Virus record (IMG/VR): IMGVR_UViG_3300031227_000346
Coordinates: 1-26,738 of that record
DNA: 26,738 nucleotides
Direction: 5' to 3' (one strand)
Source: a virus
This document shows positions 13,791 through 22,603 of this stretch, piece by piece (positions within the stretch are counted from its first letter, which is position 1; each line of letters starts with the position of its first letter). Both the position numbers and the translations under genes were made by a program. The notes under the pieces are model-generated. The model worked only from the letters and a program-made list of their open reading frames with translations. It searched no databases and was not told where the DNA came from.

Positions 13791-14501
13791 ATGGCTAATC
13801 CTCAAAGTGTATCAACGTTAAGAGTGGGCAATACCGCAACGCCTCGGCTTATTAGTCTAAGTAATGAGAGATACCGTGAAGGCGGAGCGATCATTAGTGG
13901 CACGTACTCTCGTGATCCCCTCAACACCAGCGACATTGACTACCTTCGCGCTGGCCTTGTCATGGGTAAGCGTACAACCGGGAGTAAGTTTGCACCATCG
14001 ATTATCGGTGTACTTGCATCCGCTTATGACAAAGACGGGTCGTATGATGAAGTGATGACTGTTTCAGTGGCAACTGCTACGGAAATTGTTCGCAGAATCG
14101 GTGCTACTGGTTCGTTCAATGTTACTGGCCCGCCAAGTGCTGCCGGTACCGTTGTAACGGAAGAGGTTACATATTCTGCTGTGAATGTTACTACTGGAGC
14201 AATCACCGTCACTGCTGCTGCCGCTGATTATATCTCCGGCAGTTTCATACAGGATACAGACGGTAGCGAAACCCCGCTGTGTTTGATTGCGAATGGTTAC
14301 CCTCTGAAAGTAACCAACGACAACGACGCAAGTATCGATATTGACTTTGCGAAGATGCTTATCGGCGGTCGTCTTGATGCGAGCCAGATAATCAATTATC
14401 CTTCCGATACAAGCCTCATAACTTGGATCAAAGGCAATCTAAACGGAACAGGTAACACGGTTAAAGGCCGTTCGCCGTTCTCATTTGACGATGATGTATA
14501 A
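13791..14501 (+). CDS. Head decoration protein (236 aa)
   Basis: ATG at 13791 after AAGGAG. The product is beta-rich, with SNERYREGGAIISG near the start, LIANGYPLKV near the end and a Thr/Val/Ala-rich middle. Position directly between the scaffold/protease and the major capsid gene is the usual place for a decoration (cement) protein, which binds the expanded shell and stabilises it. Longer than lambda gpD (about 110 residues), closer to the longer decoration proteins of Mu-headed phages. The assignment rests mostly on position. Confidence 0.6.
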   Translation: MANPQSVSTLRVGNTATPRLISLSNERYREGGAIISGTYSRDPLNTSDIDYLRAGLVMGKRTTGSKFAPSIIGVLASAYDKDGSYDEVMTVSVATATEIVRRIGATGSFNVTGPPSAAGTVVTEEVTYSAVNVTTGAITVTAAAADYISGSFIQDTDGSETPLCLIANGYPLKVTNDNDASIDIDFAKMLIGGRLDASQIINYPSDTSLITWIKGNLNGTGNTVKGRSPFSFDDDV

Positions 14502-14512
14502 GGAGTCACAAC

Positions 14513-15613
14513 ATGCCTGTTAACTTAAATGAACTTATTGGTTTCACCCCGGTAATTGGCCCGTTGGTTGAGCGAATCAAAACGGGCTTACCAACAGATT
14601 GGCTACCACCTGCTTTTACCCGCGTCACGAAACGAATCGCCGGTGCCACTGGTGAGTACAAGCGTGTAGACGGTACCCGCGAGACAGCCTTGCGCGTAGC
14701 GCGCGGCGCTCCAGCGGTAAGACTGGCTCAAAAAGGAATTACCAAGGTCGCTATTACTGCAATAAGCACATTCCATGATATCATGCACGAGGAAGATACT
14801 CTGGAAATGCTGTTTAGTGATAGTCCCGAAGTGCGTAGGGAAGGCAAAGACGAAGTTGTACGTCAGACCGGTACTTTTTATCAGCAGATCAGGAACCTCC
14901 GGCTGTCAGCGGTTGCGTCAGCGCTTTCGCAGGGAACGATCAATTTCGATATCAATGGCAACCTCTTGCCAAACACTACAAGTGCTGCGGTAAGTATTGA
15001 CTTTGGTATTCCCGCGAGCAATCGTACACAGCTTGATATTCTCGGCGATGGTTCAATCATCGATGCTTCTTGGGCAACTGCTACAACTGATATTGTGAGT
15101 CAACTGACTGCGATTAGGCAGCAGATAGCCAAGAAGTGCGGATACATCGTCACAGATGTATTCTATGGAGCAAATGTTCCCGGTTATATTGCGAAGAACA
15201 ACAACTTTGCGAACATCATCAAGGGCAACGCCAATGTCGCAAACGAAATCAAACAGGGAATAATTCCCGCCGGGACGGGTGGATTTAATTGGCATCCCGC
15301 CACTGACGCGTTCTACGAAGATAGCGACGGCGATCTCAATACATGGTTCGGTGATGACACTGTGGTATTTACACCGCGAGTTGAAAGTAGCTGGTACCAA
15401 TACATAGAGGGCAGCAGGCTTATCCCGACGTCGCTTGGTCAGGTTTCCGCCGATGCTACTGCTGCGGCAAGGAACCTCAAGAAGATATTCGGGTTCTTCA
15501 GCTACGCGACGATGACACAGAACCCAATCGGTATCCAGCATTTTGCAGGTGATACGTTCCTTCCGATCATATCCGCACCTTACGCGGTTGCGATTGGTGA
15601 CGTCACCCCATAA
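14513..15613 (+). CDS. Major capsid protein, lambda E / HK97 fold
   Basis: ATG at 14513 after AAGGAG, 366 residues. Features of the E family: a central STFHDIMHEEDTLEMLF segment, REGKDEVVRQTGTFYQQIRN, KKCGYIVTDVFYGANVPGYI (P-domain-like), and a late VVFTPRVESSWYQY with a C-terminal beta region. Length and position (after protease, scaffold and decoration genes) are right. It forms the icosahedral shell around the DNA. There is no N-terminal delta domain beyond a few residues, consistent with a separate scaffold. Confidence 0.88.
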   Translation: MPVNLNELIGFTPVIGPLVERIKTGLPTDWLPPAFTRVTKRIAGATGEYKRVDGTRETALRVARGAPAVRLAQKGITKVAITAISTFHDIMHEEDTLEMLFSDSPEVRREGKDEVVRQTGTFYQQIRNLRLSAVASALSQGTINFDINGNLLPNTTSAAVSIDFGIPASNRTQLDILGDGSIIDASWATATTDIVSQLTAIRQQIAKKCGYIVTDVFYGANVPGYIAKNNNFANIIKGNANVANEIKQGIIPAGTGGFNWHPATDAFYEDSDGDLNTWFGDDTVVFTPRVESSWYQYIEGSRLIPTSLGQVSADATAAARNLKKIFGFFSYATMTQNPIGIQHFAGDTFLPIISAPYAVAIGDVTP

Positions 15614-15652
15614 TAAAAATTTGAGTTTCGTTTTCATTTCTCCTTTCGATTT

Positions 15653-15680
15653 TGGCGGGCTGGGTAATTCTAGCCCGCCA
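15653..15680 (+). terminator. Hairpin after the capsid gene, possible attenuator
   Basis: TGGCGGGCT (15653-15661) pairs perfectly with AGCCCGCCA (15672-15680) around a ten-base loop. There is no run of T after the stem, so it is not a standard rho-independent terminator. It may reduce readthrough, protect the 3' end of the abundant capsid mRNA, or act as a processing site. Confidence 0.55.
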
Positions 15681-15690
15681 TTGGTTAAAT

Positions 15691-16101
15691 ATGGCAAACT
15701 ATATTGTACAAGCTGACATCGAATCTGTTTTTGGGGCTGATAATATAGCAACATGGTCGAATCTTGATAACATCTCTGCCTCTGCTAATACAGATCGAAT
15801 AACATCAGCTATAAATTATGCAGAGTCTATTATTGATGATCGATTCCGCAACACCCGTTACGCAGTACCATTACAGGGTGATGGTGTTGTATTATACGTT
15901 GTCAAAGACTGGGCAGCTAAGCTCGCTGGTATCTGGTTATACCAAAGTCGCGGAACGCATGATGATACTGAGGAAGGCGATAAATTATCCGATGTAAAAG
16001 AATCGGTCTATGGTGAAATGGATACGTACCTGTCCTGCCAGAGGGAGTTAAACGCTATTTACGGTTACAATGATATACCCACCGCTCCGACGATTGTGTA
16101 G
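15691..16101 (+). CDS. Head-tail connector, DUF1320 (Mu gp36-like), 136 aa
   Basis: The ATG at 15691 is chosen; a TTG at 15652 is in frame but lies in the hairpin. The product starts YIVQADIESVFGADNIATWS, the usual opening of DUF1320 proteins, which Mu-like phages place after the capsid gene. The middle has AINYAESIIDDRFRNTRYAV and the C-terminal half is helical. Family members are thought to be head-completion or connector proteins that join the portal to the tail. The glycan island begins ten bases downstream. Confidence 0.8.
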   Translation: MANYIVQADIESVFGADNIATWSNLDNISASANTDRITSAINYAESIIDDRFRNTRYAVPLQGDGVVLYVVKDWAAKLAGIWLYQSRGTHDDTEEGDKLSDVKESVYGEMDTYLSCQRELNAIYGYNDIPTAPTIV

Positions 16102-16110
16102 GTTTTTATA

Positions 16111-16695
16111 ATGCCGAAAAATCCATTGATCGTAGCTTTTTACACACCCGGCCCCTATGAGACTGAGGCTGCAAGATTTAAGGCATCTCTTGATAAGTTT
16201 GCACTCCCCTATGAGCTTGATTGTATTCCATGCCGTGGATCATGGTTTGCAAACTCACATTATAGGCCGGAATATCTGCTCAAAAAACTTGATGAACATC
16301 CGAGGGTTCCGTTATTGAGCTTGGACGTGGATTGCGTATTGCATAGTAATCCACTACCTCACGTTACCGGCATAAAATCAGATATCGCAGTACATTTTTT
16401 CCGCGATATAGAACCATGTCCCGGTACATTGCTGGTAGGCATCACTGAAAATACCAGACAATTCCTTTACAGTTGGCGTGAGATAAATAATCATCGCCCG
16501 GAGCGGTCTGACAGGGCAAATTTTGCTGAGGCTATGAAAAGATTTGATCGCTTGAAGATAAAAAAACTATCGCCAGAATTGTGCTATATTTTCGATACAT
16601 CACGCGAGGTCTATCCTGATGTTACTCCGGTGATTGAACATTTACAGGCATCACGTGGGCTTAAAAATTTGATTGGAGCGAAAGACCAAAAATGA
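16111..16695 (+). CDS. GT-A-type glycosyltransferase-like protein (194 aa)
   Basis: First gene of the glycan island. The 194-residue product begins LIVAFYTPGPYETEAARF. At residues 67-76 it has PLLSLDVDCVLHSNP, the DxD motif in a hydrophobic strand by which GT-A glycosyltransferases hold a metal and a nucleotide sugar. A second segment, FFRDIEPCPGTLLVG, fits the acceptor-side sheet of this fold. It is short for a GT-A enzyme but complete in layout. Its TGA overlaps the next ATG. Sugar and acceptor are unknown. Confidence 0.6.
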   Translation: MPKNPLIVAFYTPGPYETEAARFKASLDKFALPYELDCIPCRGSWFANSHYRPEYLLKKLDEHPRVPLLSLDVDCVLHSNPLPHVTGIKSDIAVHFFRDIEPCPGTLLVGITENTRQFLYSWREINNHRPERSDRANFAEAMKRFDRLKIKKLSPELCYIFDTSREVYPDVTPVIEHLQASRGLKNLIGAKDQK

Positions 16696-17708
16696 GAATC
16701 GCAGTCCTATCTTATCTAGCTACCTACGGAAACGCTCCTGCTTTGACAAAAGCGTTTTGCGATCTTGGACACGATGCACGGCTGATCTTGCGATATCGAA
16801 ACCATAGTGATGCTACTGACTTCGGATTCTCCGAAGAAATGCCGTGCTTACAGATCGAAAACGAGGCTGACAGGGAAGAAGCTCATAAATGGGTAGCTGA
16901 TGCCGATCATATCGTAGTTATTGGCATACCGAGTCTCCTATGGCTCATGCCGCGTGTTTTGGACGACCCTAAGGGCTTTATCAGCGAGCGTGGCGGTTCA
17001 GTTATACTCAGCAGTTCACATTTAATGCTTGGCATGAAAAGTTGGCACCGGGAAATTGATAAATCCGGGCTATCACCTGCAGAGTGGAATCAGGGAAAGA
17101 TTCGTGAAAGCGGATTGAGTGTTTTTGTTCAACCCCATAAAAAGACATATATTGGTGACATTAAAGCCCGGTCATGGTATCCACCGATTTCAATGATGGG
17201 GCCGAACATTGCTCCTGCTGATAAAATTATTATCGGCCATTCCCCTGGGAAAAGACATCGCTGGCATTGGAAGGGTACTAAGCAGATACAAAAGACCCTA
17301 ACTGCCCTTCACCGCAAACATGCCGGGATTGGCTATCATATTCTTGACGAAACAACACACAACGAATGCTGTGAAGCCCGGCGGGGCTGGCATATATGTA
17401 TAGACCAGATATGCCTTGCGCATGATATCCCCGGCCAGAAGCATTATAGTGGCGGTCTGGATAAATCGGGCCTTGAGGGTATGGCAACGGGTTGTGTTGT
17501 GATTACAAGCGGCGGCCCCCTTACTTTCGGCAATGAATTCCCCCGGCCCCCAGTAATAGTTACAGGTCATTCACAATTACCCATTGTGTTGGATTCGCTG
17601 GTACAAGATCGTTTGCGGGTGGAAGAGCTTAGCAAAGCCGGGCGAGAATGGGTAACTCGATATTGCGAGCCTAAATTTGTGGCAAATCGTCTATTGGAGA
17701 AGAGATGA
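16692..17708 (+). CDS. GT-B (GT4-like) glycosyltransferase (338 aa)
   Basis: ATG in the ATGA overlap at 16692. N-terminal Rossmann start MRIAVLSYLATYGNAPALTKAF; the second half has IGHSPGKRHRWHWKGT (181-196) and GLDKSGLEGMATGCVVITSG (255-274). The latter is the conserved nucleotide-sugar binding signature (an acidic residue before a G-x-x-x-x-A-x-G turn) of GT4 retaining enzymes. Transfers a sugar from an activated donor to an unknown acceptor. Confidence 0.72.
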   Translation: MRIAVLSYLATYGNAPALTKAFCDLGHDARLILRYRNHSDATDFGFSEEMPCLQIENEADREEAHKWVADADHIVVIGIPSLLWLMPRVLDDPKGFISERGGSVILSSSHLMLGMKSWHREIDKSGLSPAEWNQGKIRESGLSVFVQPHKKTYIGDIKARSWYPPISMMGPNIAPADKIIIGHSPGKRHRWHWKGTKQIQKTLTALHRKHAGIGYHILDETTHNECCEARRGWHICIDQICLAHDIPGQKHYSGGLDKSGLEGMATGCVVITSGGPLTFGNEFPRPPVIVTGHSQLPIVLDSLVQDRLRVEELSKAGREWVTRYCEPKFVANRLLEKR

Positions 17709-18592
17709 AACGCGTACTTATGGTAATCGGGCAAGTCAGGCGATGGGCTATTGGCAATCGTGCCAGAGGATTAGCAGAGGTTTTGAGTGCTGATTATGAC
17801 GTAGAGATTGTTGGTAAATCACAGCTTCCGCCTGACCCGAGCGTCTATCATATAATTCATTTGCACACACCATGTGTATTACCTGACATTGTAAGAGCGC
17901 CGGGTTATATGGAACACCCTTGTTGGGGCTTCGAGCTTATTTCCGTCCGCTCAAATCAGCACCTTATAAAATGTGCTGACACTGTCAGGAACGCCTCATT
18001 TTGTATCGCCAAGAATCCACGATTGTTGGATATCGCAAGGCCACATATTAGTGATAATTGTGTTCTGAAATATATTCCCAACGGCGTTGATGAACGAACA
18101 TTCTTTCCCCCGCCAATCTATGTCGGGTGGTGCGGGAATAAGCGTCCTGCCAGCAAAGAATACAAAGGCGTTGCACTTATCGAACAGGCGGTTATAAAAC
18201 TTCAAAAAGAATGGGCTAAATATCTTCGTCTTGAATTCGTAACAGACCCCGGCGATTCACCTCAACGAATTTTGAAACAGCAGGAGATCGCCCCGTGGTA
18301 TCGCACGTTATCCGTTTATGTAAACGCATCTGAGGGCGAAGGTTGTAGTAACACTACTCTTGAGGCACTTGCATCTGGCGTTCCGGTGATTAGCACAGAC
18401 ACAGGAATAGTACCGGAGTTGGCGGACAAATGCGATTTGCGAATTATAGATCGTTCTGTTGATGGAATTGCGGATGGCTTACGAGACGTGCTAGGGCCGC
18501 TGGTTCTCCGCAGAAAAATTGCGCTGGATGATTACCGCTGGAGATTGATATCACAACAATACGGAAAAGTTTATGAGGAGGCACTTTTATGA
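17705..18592 (+). CDS. GT4 family glycosyltransferase (295 aa)
   Basis: ATG in the ATGA overlap at 17705, with GGAGAAG upstream. The clearest GT of the set: YIPNGVDERTFFPP (124-137), the usual mid-protein GT4 segment, and NASEGEGCSNTTLEALASG (207-225) with the E-x7-E pair (E212, E220), then PVISTDTGIVPEL. The N-terminal domain is compact. Likely a retaining enzyme using a nucleotide sugar; donor unknown. Confidence 0.85.
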   Translation: MKRVLMVIGQVRRWAIGNRARGLAEVLSADYDVEIVGKSQLPPDPSVYHIIHLHTPCVLPDIVRAPGYMEHPCWGFELISVRSNQHLIKCADTVRNASFCIAKNPRLLDIARPHISDNCVLKYIPNGVDERTFFPPPIYVGWCGNKRPASKEYKGVALIEQAVIKLQKEWAKYLRLEFVTDPGDSPQRILKQQEIAPWYRTLSVYVNASEGEGCSNTTLEALASGVPVISTDTGIVPELADKCDLRIIDRSVDGIADGLRDVLGPLVLRRKIALDDYRWRLISQQYGKVYEEALL

Positions 18593-19536
18593 GATGGCTC
18601 TTCCTCAGATCAGCACACGCGGGAGAATGTGATACTCCTGCCCCAGACCCAATTCTTGATATTGATAATGATATGTGGTGCGGGCTGTTCGCCGAGATAG
18701 TTAAGCAGAATAACGGAACTGGATTGATTGCCAAATACGGTAGCAGTATAAATTTTTCATGCAGAGACGGCATTAAAACAGTACGCTCTGTTGATCTCAA
18801 ATCGGTCGCGATGGAGTTTAAGCCATGCGTTGTTTTTGATCGCGGCGGCTACCCTGAATATATTGAAGCATTAAATAGTTGTCGAGACGCAATTAAGATT
18901 TATTACGGTGCCGGTACGAGATGGCTTCCCCTAAATGGCGTTGTTTACGATTTGATTCTTGTCGATACATTGCAGCAAAAAGACATTGTTTCAGAAACCT
19001 ACCCGAATGCCAGAGTTTTTGTAATACATAAATCAGCAGCAAACTGTTTCGTGCCTGTATTGATTCCCAGAAAATACGATCTTGTATATATTTGTAATAG
19101 ACCGAGCGAATCAAAGGGATGCAAGTGGCTTGCCGACAGGCTGCCTAAATGGGCGAAGATTTTATGTATCGGGCCTGAAAATAAATGGTTCCCAGATGCT
19201 GATTCTACTGGTAGACTTGACAGAAAAGATATTCCGAAATTCGCATGTCAGGCAAGAACTGGCATTGTCTGTGATGATGGTAAATATGACAGCGGCCCGA
19301 GGGTAATACCTGAATTGATGGCTATGAATATCCCTGTTTTGATACGAGATACCGTAAGAACAGATAAGGCATTTATCATAAATCCATGCACAGGTAATAT
19401 CTGTTGTGATGATAATTTTGAAATGAAACTCGGAGAAATGCTCGTAAATTTAGGCAGTTATTCTCCACGTCGCTGGTATGAGCAAAACATATCTATGGAA
19501 AAGATTGCTTTACAAATTTTGGAGATGATAAAATGA
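18589..19536 (+). CDS. GT-B-like glycosyltransferase (315 aa)
   Basis: ATG at 18589 after AGGAGG. N-terminal domain from MRWLFLRSAHAGECDT; the C-terminal half has YDLVYICNRPSESKGCKWL (163-181), then CIGPENKWF and KYDSGPRVIPELMAMNIPV (232-250), the degenerate equivalent of the GT4 donor-binding loop. No exact family is recognised, and the acidic pair is less clear than in the previous gene, so specificity may differ. TGA overlaps the next ATG. Confidence 0.6.
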   Translation: MRWLFLRSAHAGECDTPAPDPILDIDNDMWCGLFAEIVKQNNGTGLIAKYGSSINFSCRDGIKTVRSVDLKSVAMEFKPCVVFDRGGYPEYIEALNSCRDAIKIYYGAGTRWLPLNGVVYDLILVDTLQQKDIVSETYPNARVFVIHKSAANCFVPVLIPRKYDLVYICNRPSESKGCKWLADRLPKWAKILCIGPENKWFPDADSTGRLDRKDIPKFACQARTGIVCDDGKYDSGPRVIPELMAMNIPVLIRDTVRTDKAFIINPCTGNICCDDNFEMKLGEMLVNLGSYSPRRWYEQNISMEKIALQILEMIK

Positions 19537-20888
19537 TGACAAACGGTGTCGTATACGTAGCGTTCGGACATGAATATGCTAAGGTCGCAGTAGCATCGGC
19601 AAGGGCATTTGTAAAACATTGTGATTTGCCAGTACATGTTATTTGTAATATTGATTACTCGGCATACGAATGGCCGGAAAATACTACTTTTGAACAACTT
19701 GATTTGCCTGATGAATCTAATAGGCATATCAGGGTTACGATGTACGACCGCACTCCATTCGACCGGACACTTATGCTTGATGCAGATTGTCTTGTAATGA
19801 GCGATAAAGTGATACTTCCGCTTGATTATCTTGATAGATTTGATATGTGTACGATGGCCTATCGGCCATTAAGTGATTATAAAGATGCTCCGCAATGGCA
19901 AGCGGTGAGGGACGTGCTGCAATGCAACAATAGTTATGTAATGGCAGGTGGTGTCATATATTTCAAAAAATCATATCGTGTACAGCGAATGTTCAGGTTG
20001 TGGGAAAAAATTTGGGTGGAGAATGGTAGTGGGCGCGACATGCCCGCTTTATTGGAAGCAATCTGGAAATCTGATATACGATTCTGGCCGCTATCTGCTC
20101 ACGATGGTTGGATGGGTATACGCGATGGTTTTATCCGCCATGAAGTAGGCAAGACTGTAGATGGATTGCCCGATATGGAGTATAAAATAAAACCAAGCGA
20201 TAATAAAAAAGAGCCGTGGAAAAAAGTCCCGACACGTACATATAAGCCGATTGCCCAAAAGCACTATTTTGATAAATCTACACCTGTTCAATCAATGTCA
20301 AAAATAGTTGACGCAAGACCATCAATAAAATACGTTGCAGAAAAGTTTAAGAATCTTCGCGATGGTGAAATTGTAGGTGCTGAAATAGGTGTATGGAAAG
20401 GCGAACACGCACAGCAAATTCTTGAATATCTTAATCCTCGCAGATTATATTTAGTCGATCCGTGGAATTGCTATGAGGTCGATGGGAAATATGGGAAATG
20501 GATGTTAGAGACCAGGGGTTATGATAAATGGTTGCAATGGCAAAATAGAAACTGGGATAAAGTATTTCTCGGAGTTTGTAAACGATTTGAGGGACATCCA
20601 CAAGTTAGAATAAATCGGATACAATCACATAAAGGCACAACTCCAGTCCCGCTAAATTCATTGCATTTTGCATATATTGACGGTCGGCATGACTATTGGG
20701 GCGCTCTTGAAGATTTACGGATATGGTATAAACTTGTGCGGCCCGGCGGGGTGTTGTGCGGGCATGACTATAATGCCGACACACAAAGCGAGGTAATCGA
20801 TGCAGTAAAAGCCTTTGGTGAAGAAATGGGATTAGGTTATCGACACGCAGAACAGGATTTTTGGTTTGATAAACCGGAGACAAAATAA
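19533..20888 (+). CDS. Fusion: GT-A/GT8-like glycosyltransferase plus SAM methyltransferase
   Basis: 451 residues in two domains. Residues 1-255: GT-A fold like GT8, with TMLDADCLVMS (DAD 83-85) as the metal site and YVMAGGVIYFKKS (135-147) and WPLSAHDGW (185-193) as later conserved segments. Residues about 262-451: class I SAM methyltransferase, motif I VGAEIGVWKGEHAQQIL (281-297), YIDGRHDYWGALEDL (381-395) and LVRPGGVLCGHDYN (401-414), as in the Methyltransf_24 group. A single protein that adds a sugar and a methyl group suggests a capped or methylated glycan. The stop is shared with the next start (TAATG). Confidence 0.82.
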   Translation: MMTNGVVYVAFGHEYAKVAVASARAFVKHCDLPVHVICNIDYSAYEWPENTTFEQLDLPDESNRHIRVTMYDRTPFDRTLMLDADCLVMSDKVILPLDYLDRFDMCTMAYRPLSDYKDAPQWQAVRDVLQCNNSYVMAGGVIYFKKSYRVQRMFRLWEKIWVENGSGRDMPALLEAIWKSDIRFWPLSAHDGWMGIRDGFIRHEVGKTVDGLPDMEYKIKPSDNKKEPWKKVPTRTYKPIAQKHYFDKSTPVQSMSKIVDARPSIKYVAEKFKNLRDGEIVGAEIGVWKGEHAQQILEYLNPRRLYLVDPWNCYEVDGKYGKWMLETRGYDKWLQWQNRNWDKVFLGVCKRFEGHPQVRINRIQSHKGTTPVPLNSLHFAYIDGRHDYWGALEDLRIWYKLVRPGGVLCGHDYNADTQSEVIDAVKAFGEEMGLGYRHAEQDFWFDKPETK

Positions 20889-22027
20889 TGATAGAAGCAA
20901 ACCATCCAATTAGAGTTATAATCAGAGTGGCCAGACGTGATTTTGTACGTGAGGCCAATGCAGGTAATATCGGCGAATTAAAAGAAATGTCTGTGATGAG
21001 CATCCTCTCAAACATCCCTTATGCGGCGAGAGATCAGTTTCTTACATTCTGCGATGAATGTCCCGAAGAAAACTTTGACAGAGATGTTTCGCAAACGCAG
21101 TATTTTCTTAATCAGAGAAGCAAACTTGGCACACCTACTACTCGCGAGAAATGCCATAAATATAAACTGCTATTGAATGCCATGCGGACAAACTATCTTA
21201 ATGACGTCGGCCATGCCCCGGTACTTGTTATGGATGGAGAAAGATTTGCACGACGGCTTGACGGTACGCATCGTATATCTATTTTGAGATATCTTGGATA
21301 CAAAACCATGCCGTGCGTTTGTGCAACCGAACAGCAGTATTCAGATTATATCAAAGGCAGCCTAGACAAAAACACAGTCGCACATGAAATAAATGAGTTC
21401 CCTAAATGGTACCAGTCGATTGAACTCTTACCAGGTTTATGGACACACCCGTACCGCAAAGTTAAAGAGGGGGAGATTATTCCAGTCATACAGAATATCG
21501 TTAAAGGGAAATCTGTTATCGATCTTGGCTGCAATAATGGCCTGTATAGCTTTGAGTCTGCTATTGCGGGCGCACGCGAGGTAACCGGTATCGACAGACG
21601 TGCCAGGTCGATCAGGCAGGCAGAATTCGTTCAGATTGTATGGGAACTCACTCGACCGCCAAGCGGAAAAGTCGAGTTTATTTCCGGCGATATTACCGAC
21701 TGTCTGGACGTCCTCAATGGCAAAGATGTCTTAATAGCCGCGTGTGTGTTGTATCATCTTAGTGGTACACTACACCGGTTCATGGAGGCCGTCATGGAGT
21801 CTGGTATATCAACGTTAATTATCCAGGGCAATCATGGTAGGGCAAAAAAATCTACACAAGAAGAAATCCGGGCAGTGGCAATTGAAGGCGTGACGAAGGA
21901 TACCCCATCCCGCCTGATTTATGATATTCCACAGTTCACACAATTGTTTGATATGTACGGGTTTGAGCTTGTCAGCGAACGAAAAAATAGTAGCTATCCT
22001 GTAGGCACATACAAAAGAAAAAAATAA
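20888..22027 (+). CDS. Two-domain protein: ParB-like N-terminus plus CmoB-like methyltransferase
   Basis: 379 residues. Residues about 110-145 (PVLVMDGERFARRLDGTHRI then LGYKTMPC) resemble the ParB/sulfiredoxin-like fold, with the DG-x-HR signature, here joined to a helical lead-in. Residues about 170-379: KWYQSIELLPGLWTHPYR precedes motif I VIDLGCNNGLYSFES (210-224), GIDRRARSIRQA and LYHLSG; these match the CmoB/Methyltransf_9 group more than ordinary glycan methyltransferases. CmoB relatives transfer a carboxymethyl or methyl group to tRNA; here, inside a glycan operon, another acceptor is more likely. Start and stop overlap the neighbouring genes. Confidence 0.72.
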   Translation: MIEANHPIRVIIRVARRDFVREANAGNIGELKEMSVMSILSNIPYAARDQFLTFCDECPEENFDRDVSQTQYFLNQRSKLGTPTTREKCHKYKLLLNAMRTNYLNDVGHAPVLVMDGERFARRLDGTHRISILRYLGYKTMPCVCATEQQYSDYIKGSLDKNTVAHEINEFPKWYQSIELLPGLWTHPYRKVKEGEIIPVIQNIVKGKSVIDLGCNNGLYSFESAIAGAREVTGIDRRARSIRQAEFVQIVWELTRPPSGKVEFISGDITDCLDVLNGKDVLIAACVLYHLSGTLHRFMEAVMESGISTLIIQGNHGRAKKSTQEEIRAVAIEGVTKDTPSRLIYDIPQFTQLFDMYGFELVSERKNSSYPVGTYKRKK

Positions 22028-22602
22028 TGCAGCAACGACAATATAACAACTACGAAGATTACACAAAACATCAGGCTGAAAAAACAATGAATTCTAAATT
22101 GCGTGATAAACTGGCTATAAGGTTCGATGCTGATATTACCAGGTTCAGGAAGCATTTCAGTATATTGCATGATTATGCTCCTGTTGGAATTAGAATTCTC
22201 TGTATGGGGGCTAGAACAGGCTCAGAGGTAGTAGCAGCCCGTCAGGAGGGGTTTGAGGCCACAGGGATAGACCTCGTGCCTTGTATGCCGCTTGTGGCAA
22301 AGGGCGACTTCCACAATATCCCCCATGAAGATGAAAGTTTCGATTGTGTATATTGTAACTGCGTGGATCATGTTTTGGACTTTCAGAAATTCGCTTCTGA
22401 AATTAAACGGGTATTGAAACATCCTGGCTGGTTGTTGGTATGTCTTACAATGCACACGATGGGAAATTATGAAGCAACCAAGATCGAGACAGTAGAAGAG
22501 TTTTTGGAGTTTTTCCCTGAGTTTGAAGTTCTTTATCGGCAATCAAACGACAAAGAGGGTTCTTCTGAAAGAATCACGCTCGTCATGCGTATTAACTTAT
22601 GA
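22027..22602 (+). CDS. SAM-dependent methyltransferase (191 aa)
   Basis: ATG overlaps the previous stop. Class I SAM fold of the Methyltransf_11 type: RILCMGARTGSEVVAAR (56-72) as motif I, GIDLVP (80-85) with the ribose-binding Asp, and GDFHNIPHEDESFDCVYC (93-110) for the motif II-III region. The N-terminal 40 residues are helical and charged. Probably methylates a sugar or lipid-linked intermediate of the same pathway, inferred from context only. Confidence 0.8.
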   Translation: MQQRQYNNYEDYTKHQAEKTMNSKLRDKLAIRFDADITRFRKHFSILHDYAPVGIRILCMGARTGSEVVAARQEGFEATGIDLVPCMPLVAKGDFHNIPHEDESFDCVYCNCVDHVLDFQKFASEIKRVLKHPGWLLVCLTMHTMGNYEATKIETVEEFLEFFPEFEVLYRQSNDKEGSSERITLVMRINL

Positions 22603-22603
22603 T

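Noticed and set aside
15053-15754. Minus-strand 233-codon frame across the capsid and connector genes
   Set aside because: No family resemblance; runs against two well-supported genes.
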